A stretch of DNA of 64,000 nucleotides, taken from the NCBI GenBank assembly GCA_964555355.1, contig CAZKRY010000006.1, positions 272,177 through 336,176 on the forward strand. Direction: 5' to 3'. A program made the position numbers and the translations under genes. This DNA is from CAIKBL01 sp964555355. Lineage in GTDB: Bacteria; Pseudomonadota; Gammaproteobacteria; Ga0077536. The notes under the pieces are model-generated. The model was given only the letters and a program-made list of their open reading frames with translations. It was not told where the DNA came from and searched no databases. Of this stretch, positions 8,270-17,349 are shown piece by piece. The first letter of the stretch is position 1; each line of letters starts with the position of its first letter.

Positions 8270-9153
8270 ATGGGCGCGGGCCAAGTGACGGTGTTGGGTA
8301 ATCGCTCGTATCGCCAGTGTTGAATGGCGTAGCTAAGCAACACGGCAGGGGAAGCCCCTGCCAAGTCTCCCGGGAGGGGAAGTCCAAGCCACGCCAAAGC
8401 CAAGCTTAGTACTCGTGAGGGCGCGCCCGAATCAACCGGTGCGGCCAAGTTTTGTTTACTGAGCTTCACGCCCTGCGGGTCCACGGCCACCGGCAGGTGC
8501 AAATAGCGTGGGGCGGGGAAATTCAGCAAGGTCTGCAACCAAGCCTGACGTGGGGCGGAGTCCAGGAGATCGCCGCCGCGCACCACATCGGTAATTCCGA
8601 GCGTCGCGTCGTCACACACCGAGGCCAAGTGATAAGCGGGTAGATCCTCAACCCGCCAGATGACGAAGTCGCCGCCCTCTCGCTGCAAGTCCGTATCCAA
8701 GCGGCCTAGCCGAACATCTTGGATAGACACCGGATACGTTGGCACTTTGACGCGCACCGCGTGGCGTTCCTGCACGGATACCGCTGCCGCGCGGCAAGTG
8801 CCAGGGTAGGGCGCGACTCCGAGTTCGCGGCGCGAACAACGACACCGAAATGCCAAACCTTGCGCGAGCAGCGACGCACACACCTCGCGGTGATGTTCGC
8901 GTGCGGTGCGTTGATATAACGGTGCGTCGTCCCAAGTCAGTCCCAACGATTCCAATTGACGCAGAATCACCGCGGCGGCGCCCGGCACCTCGCGCGGCGG
9001 ATCGATGTCGTCAATCCGCACCAACCAATCTCCCTGCAACTGCCTAGTCCACACGTAGCTCGCGACCGCGGTTACGATCGAACCGAAATGCAACGCGCCG
9101 GTGGGAGAAGGCGCAAAACGACCCCGTGGCCTGCCGGGAGCGCGCGCTGACAC
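8263..9153 (-). CDS. gluQ: Glutamyl-Q tRNA(Asp) synthetase
   Basis: 296 residues. A GluRS-like protein lacking the anticodon-binding domain, which attaches glutamate to the queuosine base at position 34 of tRNA-Asp. It has RGRFAPSPTGALHFGS (the HIGH-type motif), the KLSKQN (KMSKS-type) motif near residue 232, and a zinc-binding cluster CRCSR followed by YPGTC. VLRQLESLGLTWD and YQRTAREHHR are as in YadB. The start is a GTG at 9153, with a weak ribosome binding site, just before the conserved RGRFAPSP. It lies downstream of queF on the same strand with a gap of 28 nt, which makes functional sense because QueF makes the precursor of the base that GluQ modifies. Confidence 0.95.
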   Translation of the reverse strand: MSARAPGRPRGRFAPSPTGALHFGSIVTAVASYVWTRQLQGDWLVRIDDIDPPREVPGAAAVILRQLESLGLTWDDAPLYQRTAREHHREVCASLLAQGLAFRCRCSRRELGVAPYPGTCRAAAVSVQERHAVRVKVPTYPVSIQDVRLGRLDTDLQREGGDFVIWRVEDLPAYHLASVCDDATLGITDVVRGGDLLDSAPRQAWLQTLLNFPAPRYLHLPVAVDPQGVKLSKQNLAAPVDSGAPSRVLSLALAWLGLPLPGDLAGASPAVLLSYAIQHWRYERLPNTVTWPAPIY

Positions 9154-9181
9154 CAGGTTTCGATTCCGCTACCCAATCGCC

Positions 9182-9571
9182 TTACGGCAACGCGACGGAC
9201 GGTGGCGGAGTCCACCCGGTCGCGCGGTGCTCGGCGATAATGGTGGGATAGGTGCCGCCTCGAACATTGAATCTGGCCGTAAGACGGGCAAAGCGCGGTT
9301 GGCAGGCAAGCACAAAATCATCCAACATGCGATTGGTCACCGCTTCGTGGAAATGCCCTTCGTCGCGAAACGACCATAAATAGAGTTTCAGTGACTTGAG
9401 TTCCAGGCAGGCACCTTCGGGCACATATTCAAGCGTCATCTGCGCAAAATCCGGCTGTCCGGTCTTGGGGCACAAACAACTGAATTCCGGCATCTCGATA
9501 CGAATCGTATAGTCGCGCGCCGGCGCTGGATTGGGAAAAGTGTCGAGCGATTTGGTCGGGGATGTCACCAT
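9182..9571 (-). CDS. queF: NADPH-dependent 7-cyano-7-deazaguanine (preQ0) reductase
   Basis: 129 residues from the ATG at 9571, the length of short (type I, unimodular) QueF. It reduces the nitrile of preQ0 to the amine of preQ1 in queuosine biosynthesis. The catalytic cysteine lies in FSCLCPKTGQPDF, and the QueF signature is visible in CLELKSLKLYLWSFRDEG with the following HFHEA. AGAGA is present about 7 nt upstream of the start. It is followed by gluQ, another queuosine-related gene, and diverges from smc. No preQ1 riboswitch pattern is apparent in the 179 nt before the gene. Confidence 0.96.
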   Translation of the reverse strand: MVTSPTKSLDTFPNPAPARDYTIRIEMPEFSCLCPKTGQPDFAQMTLEYVPEGACLELKSLKLYLWSFRDEGHFHEAVTNRMLDDFVLACQPRFARLTARFNVRGGTYPTIIAEHRATGWTPPPSVALP

Positions 9572-9750
9572 CAAGCGTCTCTGGGAACTGCGCCTGCGGC
9601 ACCATAACACAAGCCTTGTCGATCCCGCGCCGAGGCTCTCCATGCGTTCCGGTACCGTGAGTAAATCTTGCGCAAATTCAGTGATATGCGATTGCTCGGC
9701 GTAATTGCCGTCGTTTGTCTGTGCCCGCGTCGATACGGTATGCTGCCGGG

Positions 9751-12700
9751 ATGAGAATTACCAAGATTAAACTCGCTGGCTTCAAGTCTTTCGTCGACCC
9801 CACCACGCTCCACCTGCCGGGCAACTTGACCGGTGTAGTGGGTCCCAACGGTTGCGGCAAGTCCAATATCATCGACGCGATGATGTGGGTCATGGGCGAG
9901 TCCTCGGCCAAACATTTGCGCGGCGACTCGATGGCGGACGTGATTTTTAGCGGGTCGAGTTCGCGCAAGCCCGTCGGTCAGGCCTCGGTTGAACTTATTT
10001 TCGACAACACCGACGGCACCCTGGGCGGGGCCTATGCGGGATTCGCCGAAATATCGATCAAGCGTACGATTTCACGCGACGGCGTTTCCAACTACTACTT
10101 GAACGGCGCGCGCTGCCGGCGGAAAGACATCATCGATGTCTTTTTGGGCACCGGACTTGGCGCGCGCGGCGGTTACTCCGTTATCGAACAGGGCATGATT
10201 TCGCGCGTCATCGAAGCCAAGCCCGAAGAGTTACGCGGTTTCCTAGAAGAAGCGGCGGGCATTTCCAAATATCGAGAGCGCCGGCGGGAGACCGAAACGC
10301 GCATAAAACACACGCTGGAAAACCTCGCGCGAGTTAACGACGTGCGCGAAGAGCTCGATAAGCAACTCCAGCACCTGCAGCGCCAAGCCAAGGCGGCGGA
10401 AAAGTACCAGGAACTCAAACAGGAAGAACGGCGCCTAGAAGCCGAAGTGTTAGGTATCCGTTGGCGCGGACTCGCCGGCGCGATGGAAACCCAACAGAAA
10501 ACCATCGGCGAGCGCGAAACGGCGCTCGAAGGCGCGGTAGCGGAAGTCCGTCGCGTTGAAGCACGCCAAGTTGATCTGCGCGCGCAGCAAGCCCAAACCT
10601 TAGAAGGATTTAACGCACAGCAAAGCGCTTTTTATGCTAAGGCCGCGGAGGTGTCGCGACTCGAACAAACCCTGCAGCACAACGAAGATCGCCGTAAGGC
10701 GCTGGCCACCGAATTGGAACGCGCGCGCTTGAATCTCGAAGATACGCGCCGTGTGCAACGCGAAGATAACGACAAACAGGCGACCGTAACGGCGGAAATC
10801 GCCATTTTGGAACCGGACGACGGGCGGCATGCCGTGGCGGAAGAAGAGGCGGCGGAGGATTTGCGACGGCGCGAACAGGCGGCGGAAGAATGGCAGCAAG
10901 AATGGGATAACTATCATCGCCAACGCGCGGAGGCCGCGCGGCTGGAACACGCCGAACACGTACGGCTGGAACTCTTGCAGGCCGGTTTTGCGCAAGCGCA
11001 GCAGCGCGCGGAAGTATTACGCACCGAACAATCCCAGCTCCTGTTGGTCGCTTCGAGCGTCGAGCTCGAGCAAGCAAATGCCGAACTTGCGGCCCACGAG
11101 CAAGCTTACGATCGCGCGATCGCGGCTCAGCAAGAATTGCGAATTTCTCTCCAGGACCTGCGCGCGCAAGCGAGCCGCCACACCGAAGAACTCCATCAAT
11201 CTCGCTCCGAGCTGCAGCAAGCAGTCGGTCAGGAGTCCTCGCTGAGCGCGTTACAGCGTGCCGCGCTTGGACGCGATAACGACCGCGCGGAACAGTGGCT
11301 CGCGGCGCGCGATCTACAACACACGCCGATTTTAGCCAGCGCGCTGAACATCGAACCCGGCTGGGAGCTCGCCCTTGAAGTCGCGTTACCGATCCCGTTG
11401 GCGACGCTGTGCGAAGAAGGTCTGGTGGCCAAACTCGCCGCAGGCTCACGCGGCATCATACCGGATGAGCGGCTGGGTGCGCTCGAACAATTGAGCGGCC
11501 CGCCGGCTGCGCCGCCGCGGCCGGGAATGCCACCGCGATTGCTTGATAAGGTCGAGTGTGGGTGGCGACTCGATGGTTTGTTGGCGAACGTCTACGTCTG
11601 CGATGGACTCGACGCGGGACTCGCGTTGCGATCTCAACTGCGCGCAGACGAGTCGTTGATTGCGCAGGATGGGACTTGGCTCGGCCCGAATTGGATCCAA
11701 TGGCCGGGGCGTGACACCGCTGAAGCGGGCGTGTTGGCACGCCAGCGCGCACTCGAAGACGTTCAACGGCGAGTAGTTTCCTTACAGGGCGACGTCGCAG
11801 CCAAACAAACCGCGCTCGATACGCTGCACGACGAAGTGCAAGCGGCGGAACATGGCGAGCAGACCCATCAACAGTCGTTGCAAGATATCGTGCGCGCGAT
11901 TGCGGAATATAAGAGCCGGGTCGCCGTGAAAAATGCCGAGCGCGAACGTTCGCAAGCGCGCCTGCAAACCCTGACGCGTGAACTTCAGCAGCTCGCCGAA
12001 CAAGCGCTGCATAGCGAATCGACTTTAACCGGTTTGCGCGAAACGGTTGGGGGGCTCAAGGAACAACTCGAGCAACTCGCGCGCCAGGAAACGGCGCTCA
12101 ACCATGCTCGCCGGGACGTCCAAGCCGCGCTCGAAACCGCGCGCAACGCGTGGCGCGGCGCGCGCGACGCCCGGCATGTCGTGGCGCTCAAGCTGCAAGG
12201 TCTGCGCGCCACGCTTGAATCGCTGACGCTTGCGTGTACGCGCAATGGAAGACTTGAACAGGAGCTCGCGGCGCGTTGTGCGGATTTGGAGGCGGCGGCC
12301 AACGCCGTGCTTGAACCTCAACAAACTTTGCAGGCGCAGTTGAACGCGGCGCTAAACGACCGTATCGCACTCGAAGACGCGCTGAAATTGGCGCGCACGC
12401 AGCTTGAAAGCTGTGAAGAATCGCTGCGCGAAGCCGACAGCGCGCTCGCGGCTGCCACGCGTGAACAATCCGACCGGCAACTCTCGCTCGAACAAGCACG
12501 GCTCGAAGTGCGCGCATTGGAAGTACGGAGCCAAGAATTGAGCGAACGGCTCGCACAGCAAGGTTGGCCCGAGCCGGCGGCACTGATTGCCGAACTCGCA
12601 GCGGACGCTACCGAAGAGGCCTGGCGAATCCGCCTCGAGACTATCGCCAATCGGATTAACCGGCTCGGCCCGATTAACTTGGCCGCCATCGATGAATTCG

Positions 12701-13284
12701 CGCAGCTCTCCGAGCGTAAAACCTATCTCGATAATCAGTGCGCGGATCTATCGCAGGCGCTCGCTACCTTGGAAGATGCAATTCAAAAAATCGACCGCGA
12801 AACACGCACTCGTTTCCGGGAGACCTTCGACAAAGTTAACGCCGGGATGCAAGCGATGTTTCCGGTGCTGTTTGGGGGTGGCCACGCCTATCTAGAACTG
12901 ACCGGCGATGACTTGTTAGAGACCGGTGTCGCGGTCATGGCGCGGCCGCCGGGTAAACGCAACAGCACCATCCACCTATTATCCGGTGGTGAAAAAGCGC
13001 TGACCGCGCTCGCCTTTGTGTTTTCGTTGTTCGAATTAAATCCGGCACCATTCTGCTTGTTGGATGAGGTCGATGCGCCGCTCGACGATGCGAATGTCGT
13101 GCGGCTGACCGATATGCTGAAGACCATGTCGGAGCGGGTGCAATTCTTGTTCGTGACCCATAACAAGATCACGATGGAAATCGCGCAACAACTCATTGGT
13201 GTCACGATGCACGAGGCCGGCGTATCGCGGCTGGTCACGGTCAATATGGAAGAAGCCGTCGCCTTGGCGGCAACCGCGGCGTGA
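9751..13284 (+). CDS. smc: Chromosome segregation protein SMC
   Basis: 1177 residues. An ATPase that organises and separates the nucleoid together with ScpA and ScpB (not in the window). Layout: N-terminal head with Walker A GPNGCGKS (Lys37), long coiled coil about 165-495, hinge about 500-660, second coiled coil about 665-1010, C-terminal head with signature LLSGGEKALTALAF and Walker B FCLLDEVDAPLDDANV. The ATG at 9751 starts directly at the family core MRITKIKLAGFKSFVDP; earlier in-frame starts have no support. zipA follows after 19 nt and ligA overlaps zipA, giving the smc-zipA-ligA operon seen in many gammaproteobacteria. The coiled-coil region generates long spurious open frames on the other strand. 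Confidence 0.98.
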   Translation: MRITKIKLAGFKSFVDPTTLHLPGNLTGVVGPNGCGKSNIIDAMMWVMGESSAKHLRGDSMADVIFSGSSSRKPVGQASVELIFDNTDGTLGGAYAGFAEISIKRTISRDGVSNYYLNGARCRRKDIIDVFLGTGLGARGGYSVIEQGMISRVIEAKPEELRGFLEEAAGISKYRERRRETETRIKHTLENLARVNDVREELDKQLQHLQRQAKAAEKYQELKQEERRLEAEVLGIRWRGLAGAMETQQKTIGERETALEGAVAEVRRVEARQVDLRAQQAQTLEGFNAQQSAFYAKAAEVSRLEQTLQHNEDRRKALATELERARLNLEDTRRVQREDNDKQATVTAEIAILEPDDGRHAVAEEEAAEDLRRREQAAEEWQQEWDNYHRQRAEAARLEHAEHVRLELLQAGFAQAQQRAEVLRTEQSQLLLVASSVELEQANAELAAHEQAYDRAIAAQQELRISLQDLRAQASRHTEELHQSRSELQQAVGQESSLSALQRAALGRDNDRAEQWLAARDLQHTPILASALNIEPGWELALEVALPIPLATLCEEGLVAKLAAGSRGIIPDERLGALEQLSGPPAAPPRPGMPPRLLDKVECGWRLDGLLANVYVCDGLDAGLALRSQLRADESLIAQDGTWLGPNWIQWPGRDTAEAGVLARQRALEDVQRRVVSLQGDVAAKQTALDTLHDEVQAAEHGEQTHQQSLQDIVRAIAEYKSRVAVKNAERERSQARLQTLTRELQQLAEQALHSESTLTGLRETVGGLKEQLEQLARQETALNHARRDVQAALETARNAWRGARDARHVVALKLQGLRATLESLTLACTRNGRLEQELAARCADLEAAANAVLEPQQTLQAQLNAALNDRIALEDALKLARTQLESCEESLREADSALAAATREQSDRQLSLEQARLEVRALEVRSQELSERLAQQGWPEPAALIAELAADATEEAWRIRLETIANRINRLGPINLAAIDEFAQLSERKTYLDNQCADLSQALATLEDAIQKIDRETRTRFRETFDKVNAGMQAMFPVLFGGGHAYLELTGDDLLETGVAVMARPPGKRNSTIHLLSGGEKALTALAFVFSLFELNPAPFCLLDEVDAPLDDANVVRLTDMLKTMSERVQFLFVTHNKITMEIAQQLIGVTMHEAGVSRLVTVNMEEAVALAATAA

Positions 13285-13303
13285 CCCGGCGAGGCGGTCG
13301 TCA

Positions 13304-14146
13304 ATGAACGAGTCGTCATGGGCATTGCGCATCGCGTTGTTCGCCGTCAGCGTGGTGGTCATTGCAGGGATCTATCTGTTTGGGGTGTGGCGACGGCGCC
13401 AGCGTAACCGCGAGTTCAGCGGACGGATCGGCGGCTGGCCCGGCTCGCCGCGTTCGCCGGTGTTTGACGACGATACGGGAGATGGACTGGGCGACGAGAT
13501 CATCGCGGTTAGGGTACGCAAGGTCGAAGCGACGACCGATCTGCCGGCTGATCTACCGATGGTGAAAAACGACGTCGTCAACGTGGCGCCGCCACCGCCA
13601 CTCGAGGAACCCGTGGCACCTGCTCCCGCCAAGCAAGCGAGCCGCAAACGCACCCGCCGCACCACCGCACAGTTAGATTTTGGATTTGCGGATGCCAACC
13701 CGGCGCCGCGCTCGCCGCCGCCCGAACCAACGCTGCTCACGCTGTACCTGCGCCCACATCTAGGCCCGGCATTTGTTGGATCGCAGATTGTGCGCAACCT
13801 CAATGCGGTTGGCATGCGACACGGCGATCGCCAGATATTCCATCACTTTGGCGCGGGTGACTTGCGCACCGACACCGCGCTTTTCAGTTTGGCCGACATG
13901 TTTGAACCGGGTTATTTCGATCTCCAGCGCATCGAAGCCTACCAGACGCAAGGGTTGGTCATGTTTTTGAACCTACCGACGGCGCTGGATGGCCCGGTCG
14001 CGTTTGAGTTATTTCTCAACACCGCACAACGCCTGGCCGAAGGCCTACAGGCGGATTTGCTGGTGGACCCCAGCACGCCGCTTGATAACGCGAGCATCGA
14101 CAAAATGCGGCGCACGGCCGGGCGTTACACACAGCATGGTGTCTGA
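13304..14146 (+). CDS. zipA: Cell division protein ZipA
   Basis: 280 residues with GAGG nine nt before the ATG. It is a bitopic inner-membrane protein that tethers FtsZ at the division site. The N-terminal membrane helix is LRIALFAVSVVVIAGIYLFGV (about 7-28) in the usual N-out arrangement, followed by a basic stretch, a proline-rich linker (about 90-145) and the FtsZ-binding domain (about 147-278) with LLTLYLRP, FVGSQIVRNLNAVGM, IFHHFG and LFSLADMFEPGYFD. The linker is short compared with E. coli ZipA (328 residues). It sits between smc and ligA and overlaps ligA by 11 nt. Confidence 0.95.
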   Translation: MNESSWALRIALFAVSVVVIAGIYLFGVWRRRQRNREFSGRIGGWPGSPRSPVFDDDTGDGLGDEIIAVRVRKVEATTDLPADLPMVKNDVVNVAPPPPLEEPVAPAPAKQASRKRTRRTTAQLDFGFADANPAPRSPPPEPTLLTLYLRPHLGPAFVGSQIVRNLNAVGMRHGDRQIFHHFGAGDLRTDTALFSLADMFEPGYFDLQRIEAYQTQGLVMFLNLPTALDGPVAFELFLNTAQRLAEGLQADLLVDPSTPLDNASIDKMRRTAGRYTQHGV

Positions 14147-16130
14147 TCCCAGGGCGCGCATCGCCCGTTTGCGGGAATTGCTCGAACATCACAATTACCG
14201 TTACTACGTGCTGGATGATCCGGAAATAACAGACCACGAATTTGATGGATTGATGCAAGAGCTCGCGGCGCTCGAGGCCGCGCATCCGGAACTTCTCTCT
14301 GTCGATTCGCCCACACAAAAGGTGGGCGGCGCACCTGCGGTGGGCTTCGCGCCGGTGCGGCATCGGATGCCGATGTTGTCGCTCAGTAACGCGTTTGCGG
14401 CCGACGATTTCCGTGATTTTGACGCGCGAATTCGCGGCCGCTTGGACATTCCACAGGTCCGCTACTGCGGCGAAACCAAGCTGGATGGACTTGCGATCAG
14501 CATCGTCTATGAGCGGGGCAAGCTTACGGTTGCCGCGACCCGCGGCGATGGTGAAACCGGCGAAGACGTCACCGGCAATGTCCGAACCATTGGCGCGGTG
14601 CCATTGCGCTTGCGTACGTCGACACCACCGGCGCTGCTTGAAGTGCGCGGTGAAATCTATCTCGACCATGCGGGGTTCCGTGCGCTTAATGCGCGGCAAG
14701 CGGCACTTGGCGAAAAAATTTTCGCGAATCCGCGCAACGCAGCCGCAGGTAGCCTGCGGCAACTGGACTCGCGCATCACCGCAACCCGGCCGTTGACGAT
14801 TTTTTGTTATGGGATCGGGAGTGCCGAAGGTATTGACTTGCCAGACTCGCACGCGGATTGTCTTGCGCTAATGCGTGATTTTGGTCTGCGCGTTTCGCCG
14901 GAGACGCGCGTGTTCGAAGGAATGGAGGCGGCGCTTGATTACTACGCGAGTATTGGCGAGCGCCGTGCGCAACTCGGCTATGACATCGATGGCGTCGTCA
15001 TTAAAGTCGATAGCCGCGCGCAGCAGGAGTTATTGGGACAAGTGGCCAAGGCGCCGCGATGGGCGATCGCCTTTAAATTTCCACCGGAAGAAAAACCCAC
15101 CAAGGTGCTTGCTATCGATGTGCAGGTGGGACGTACGGGCGCACTAACCCCGGTGGCGCGGCTAGAACCCGTGGTCGTCGGTGGGGTCACGGTCACCAAT
15201 GTGACCCTGCATAATGCCGATGAACTTGCGCGTAAAGATGTGCGTGTCGGCGACACGGTGCTTGTACGGCGCGCGGGCGATGTCATTCCCGAGGTCGTCC
15301 GCGTCGTGCTCGCGGAACGACCTACAGACACGGCCCCGTTTGTGATGCCAATGCACGTGCCGGATCAAGCGCGCGCGCAACGCATTCAAGCGATCATTCA
15401 TTTCGCGTCGCGCCGGGCACTCGATATCGAGGGACTGGGTGACAAACTCATCGAGCGCTTTCTCGACGAAGGCTTGATTGATACCGCCGCCGATCTTTTT
15501 TGTTTATCGGTAGTGGATATCGCCGGCTTGGAGCGGCAGGGCGAAAAGTCAGCAGCAAACTTAGTCGACGCGATTACGAAAGCGAAGAAGACGACTTTGC
15601 CGCGGTTTTTGTACGCGCTCGGCATTCCGCAGATAGGGGAGGCGACCGCGCGCGCTTTGGCGGTACGCTTTGGTAGCTTGAATGCGATTGCGCAAGCCGA
15701 TCCCACGTCTTTGGAGGACGTACCGGACGTTGGCCCGGTTGTCGCCGAAAGTATTCACCGTTTTTTTGCCGCCGAGGAAAACCGGCAACTCATCTCGGCG
15801 CTGCGTGCGGCGGGCGTCAACTGGCCGGAACAGGCGCCGGTGCTGCCTGAGTCGTTACCGCTCAGCGGCTGGAGCATCGTGTTAACTGGGACGCTTAACG
15901 GGCTTACACGTGAGGAAGCTGGTGACCGTCTCCGCGCACTGGGCGCCACCGTGGCCGGAAGCGTGTCGAAGAAAACAAAACTCGTGATTGTCGGCGCGGA
16001 GGCCGGGAGCAAGGCACGAAAAGCGGCGGAATTAGGGATACCGCAAGCCGACGAGGCGGCGTTGCTCGAGATCCTCGCGCGACCCGCCGCGATTGCAGAA
16101 ATCGTGGCGCCGACAGAGCAGCGCGCGTAA
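14136..16130 (+). CDS. ligA: NAD-dependent DNA ligase lacking the zinc finger
   Basis: 664 residues. It seals nicks in DNA using NAD. Present: Ia domain (YRYYVLDDPEITDHEFD), adenylation domain with catalytic Lys115 in ETKLDG, RGDGETGEDVTGNVRTI, OB domain (HNADELARKDVRVGD), helix-hairpin-helix repeats, and a C-terminal BRCT domain (from about 585: GWSIVLTGTLNGLTREEAG). Absent: the Cys4 zinc finger. Where E. coli LigA has Cys408, 411, 426 and 432 between PTH and HFVSRRA, this protein reads MPMHVPDQARAQRIQAIIHF (residues 404-423), with no cysteine and about 20 residues fewer. The frame is intact on both sides. The start ATG overlaps zipA by 11 nt; a GTG directly follows it. Whether this is the functional replicative ligase cannot be told from sequence. 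Confidence 0.93.
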   Translation: MVSDPRARIARLRELLEHHNYRYYVLDDPEITDHEFDGLMQELAALEAAHPELLSVDSPTQKVGGAPAVGFAPVRHRMPMLSLSNAFAADDFRDFDARIRGRLDIPQVRYCGETKLDGLAISIVYERGKLTVAATRGDGETGEDVTGNVRTIGAVPLRLRTSTPPALLEVRGEIYLDHAGFRALNARQAALGEKIFANPRNAAAGSLRQLDSRITATRPLTIFCYGIGSAEGIDLPDSHADCLALMRDFGLRVSPETRVFEGMEAALDYYASIGERRAQLGYDIDGVVIKVDSRAQQELLGQVAKAPRWAIAFKFPPEEKPTKVLAIDVQVGRTGALTPVARLEPVVVGGVTVTNVTLHNADELARKDVRVGDTVLVRRAGDVIPEVVRVVLAERPTDTAPFVMPMHVPDQARAQRIQAIIHFASRRALDIEGLGDKLIERFLDEGLIDTAADLFCLSVVDIAGLERQGEKSAANLVDAITKAKKTTLPRFLYALGIPQIGEATARALAVRFGSLNAIAQADPTSLEDVPDVGPVVAESIHRFFAAEENRQLISALRAAGVNWPEQAPVLPESLPLSGWSIVLTGTLNGLTREEAGDRLRALGATVAGSVSKKTKLVIVGAEAGSKARKAAELGIPQADEAALLEILARPAAIAEIVAPTEQRA

Positions 16131-16145
16131 CAAACAGTTAGACGA

Positions 16146-17072
16146 TTATTCGTCGCTCGAGACGACTTGGTTGCGTCCGCGATATTTCGCGCGATAAAGC
16201 ATCGTGTCGGCCCGTTCGATGAGATCGAGCTTGGAATCGCCCGCAGCGAGTTGTGCGACACCGATGCTCACTGTGACGCGCATGCGCGCCTCATGACTGT
16301 CAATTTCAAGCTCCTCGATGGCGCCGCGAATACGTTCCGCGAGCAAACGCGCACCGGATGATTTGGTGTTCGTCAGGATAATCGCAAACTCTTCGCCGCC
16401 GTAACGGAATACCACGTCGCTATCACGTGTACAGCGAACGATGGCTTGTCCGACCGCCGAGAGTACGGTGTCGCCCGCCATGTGACCATGCTCGTCGTTA
16501 ATCGCTTTGAAGAAATCGATATCGATCATTAGTACGGATAACGGGATCTGATGGCGGATAGCCGATAGCACTTCGTGTTCCAAATGTTGATCCATGCTCG
16601 CTCGATTGTTGACGCCGGTAAGCGGATCTTTGAGCGCGGAGCGCAGCGCCTTTTCGTACATCAGCGCATTTCGCAAGGGGTAAATGAGCGCGCAAAGCAT
16701 GACTTCGAATAATGCTTGTTCGTCGGCGGTAAACGGCTGATTGCGCATGAAACTCAACTCGCCCATCGACTTGCCCAGTAAATTCAGTTCATAACTGCAA
16801 CGATGCAATTGCTGTCGGCCCTCCTGGAATACGAAATCGTCATGCCGATTGCGATACCGCAGCGCGACCCGTCGCACGAGGCGGCGCGCCTCCGCGCTAA
16901 ACGCATGGATGACGTCTTTTACGAAGAGGCTCGATTGCAACGCGCTCGATATTCGCAGCAAGGTGCTATCGGATAAGAGCTTGCGCGCCGCGATATCCGG
17001 CGCAAAATAGGGCGAGGCGCCAATGTGAATCATCGGCTCGCTACGTGATGCGGATTCGGCGTGAGCTGGCAT
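16146..17072 (-). CDS. Diguanylate cyclase with GAF-like N-terminal region
   Basis: 308 residues from the ATG at 17072, which has GGAA a few nt upstream; a longer TTG start at 17135 is less likely. The C-terminal GGDEF domain (about 140-305) makes cyclic di-GMP: DPLTGVNNRASMD, LMIDIDFFKAINDEHGHMAGD, and the active-site loop RYGGEEF, all intact. RDSD lies five residues before GGEEF, so the inhibitory product-binding I-site is kept. The N-terminal 135 residues have no membrane segment and look like a divergent GAF-type sensor; the ligand is unknown. It faces ligA tail to tail. The PilZ protein near 46 kb is not a likely receptor because it lacks the c-di-GMP motif. Confidence 0.9.
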   Translation of the reverse strand: MPAHAESASRSEPMIHIGASPYFAPDIAARKLLSDSTLLRISSALQSSLFVKDVIHAFSAEARRLVRRVALRYRNRHDDFVFQEGRQQLHRCSYELNLLGKSMGELSFMRNQPFTADEQALFEVMLCALIYPLRNALMYEKALRSALKDPLTGVNNRASMDQHLEHEVLSAIRHQIPLSVLMIDIDFFKAINDEHGHMAGDTVLSAVGQAIVRCTRDSDVVFRYGGEEFAIILTNTKSSGARLLAERIRGAIEELEIDSHEARMRVTVSIGVAQLAAGDSKLDLIERADTMLYRAKYRGRNQVVSSDE

Positions 17073-17349
17073 TGCGCGTTCCAAAATAACGTTGATACGC
17101 CTACCTAGCGAAATCCATGCCAAATTCGCACGCAATGACTTTTAGCACGAAATTCGCCAAATAAACGGTCGTTTGCGCCGTTGAGCGCGAGCTTTGAAGC
17201 TAAAGGGGTGGGAAAATTGTCGTTTCGCCAGGAGAGCCCCGGCAAATCGACAAAATCTTGGCGGGTAGCGCGACGCGGATCACATACCGCAATCGCACCG
17301 GCAGACCGGCGGCGGCAATTCTTCGCCGCCTTCGCCGCCAGGCCGGACG

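Noticed and set aside
10600..12700. Long open frames on the minus strand inside smc
   Set aside because: They lie opposite the coiled-coil region, whose codon use creates stop-free antisense frames; no domain is recognisable.
17073..17349. Possible small gene between yciK and the diguanylate cyclase (plus-strand frame 17181-17507)
   Set aside because: It overlaps yciK, shows no known domain, and has no ribosome binding site.
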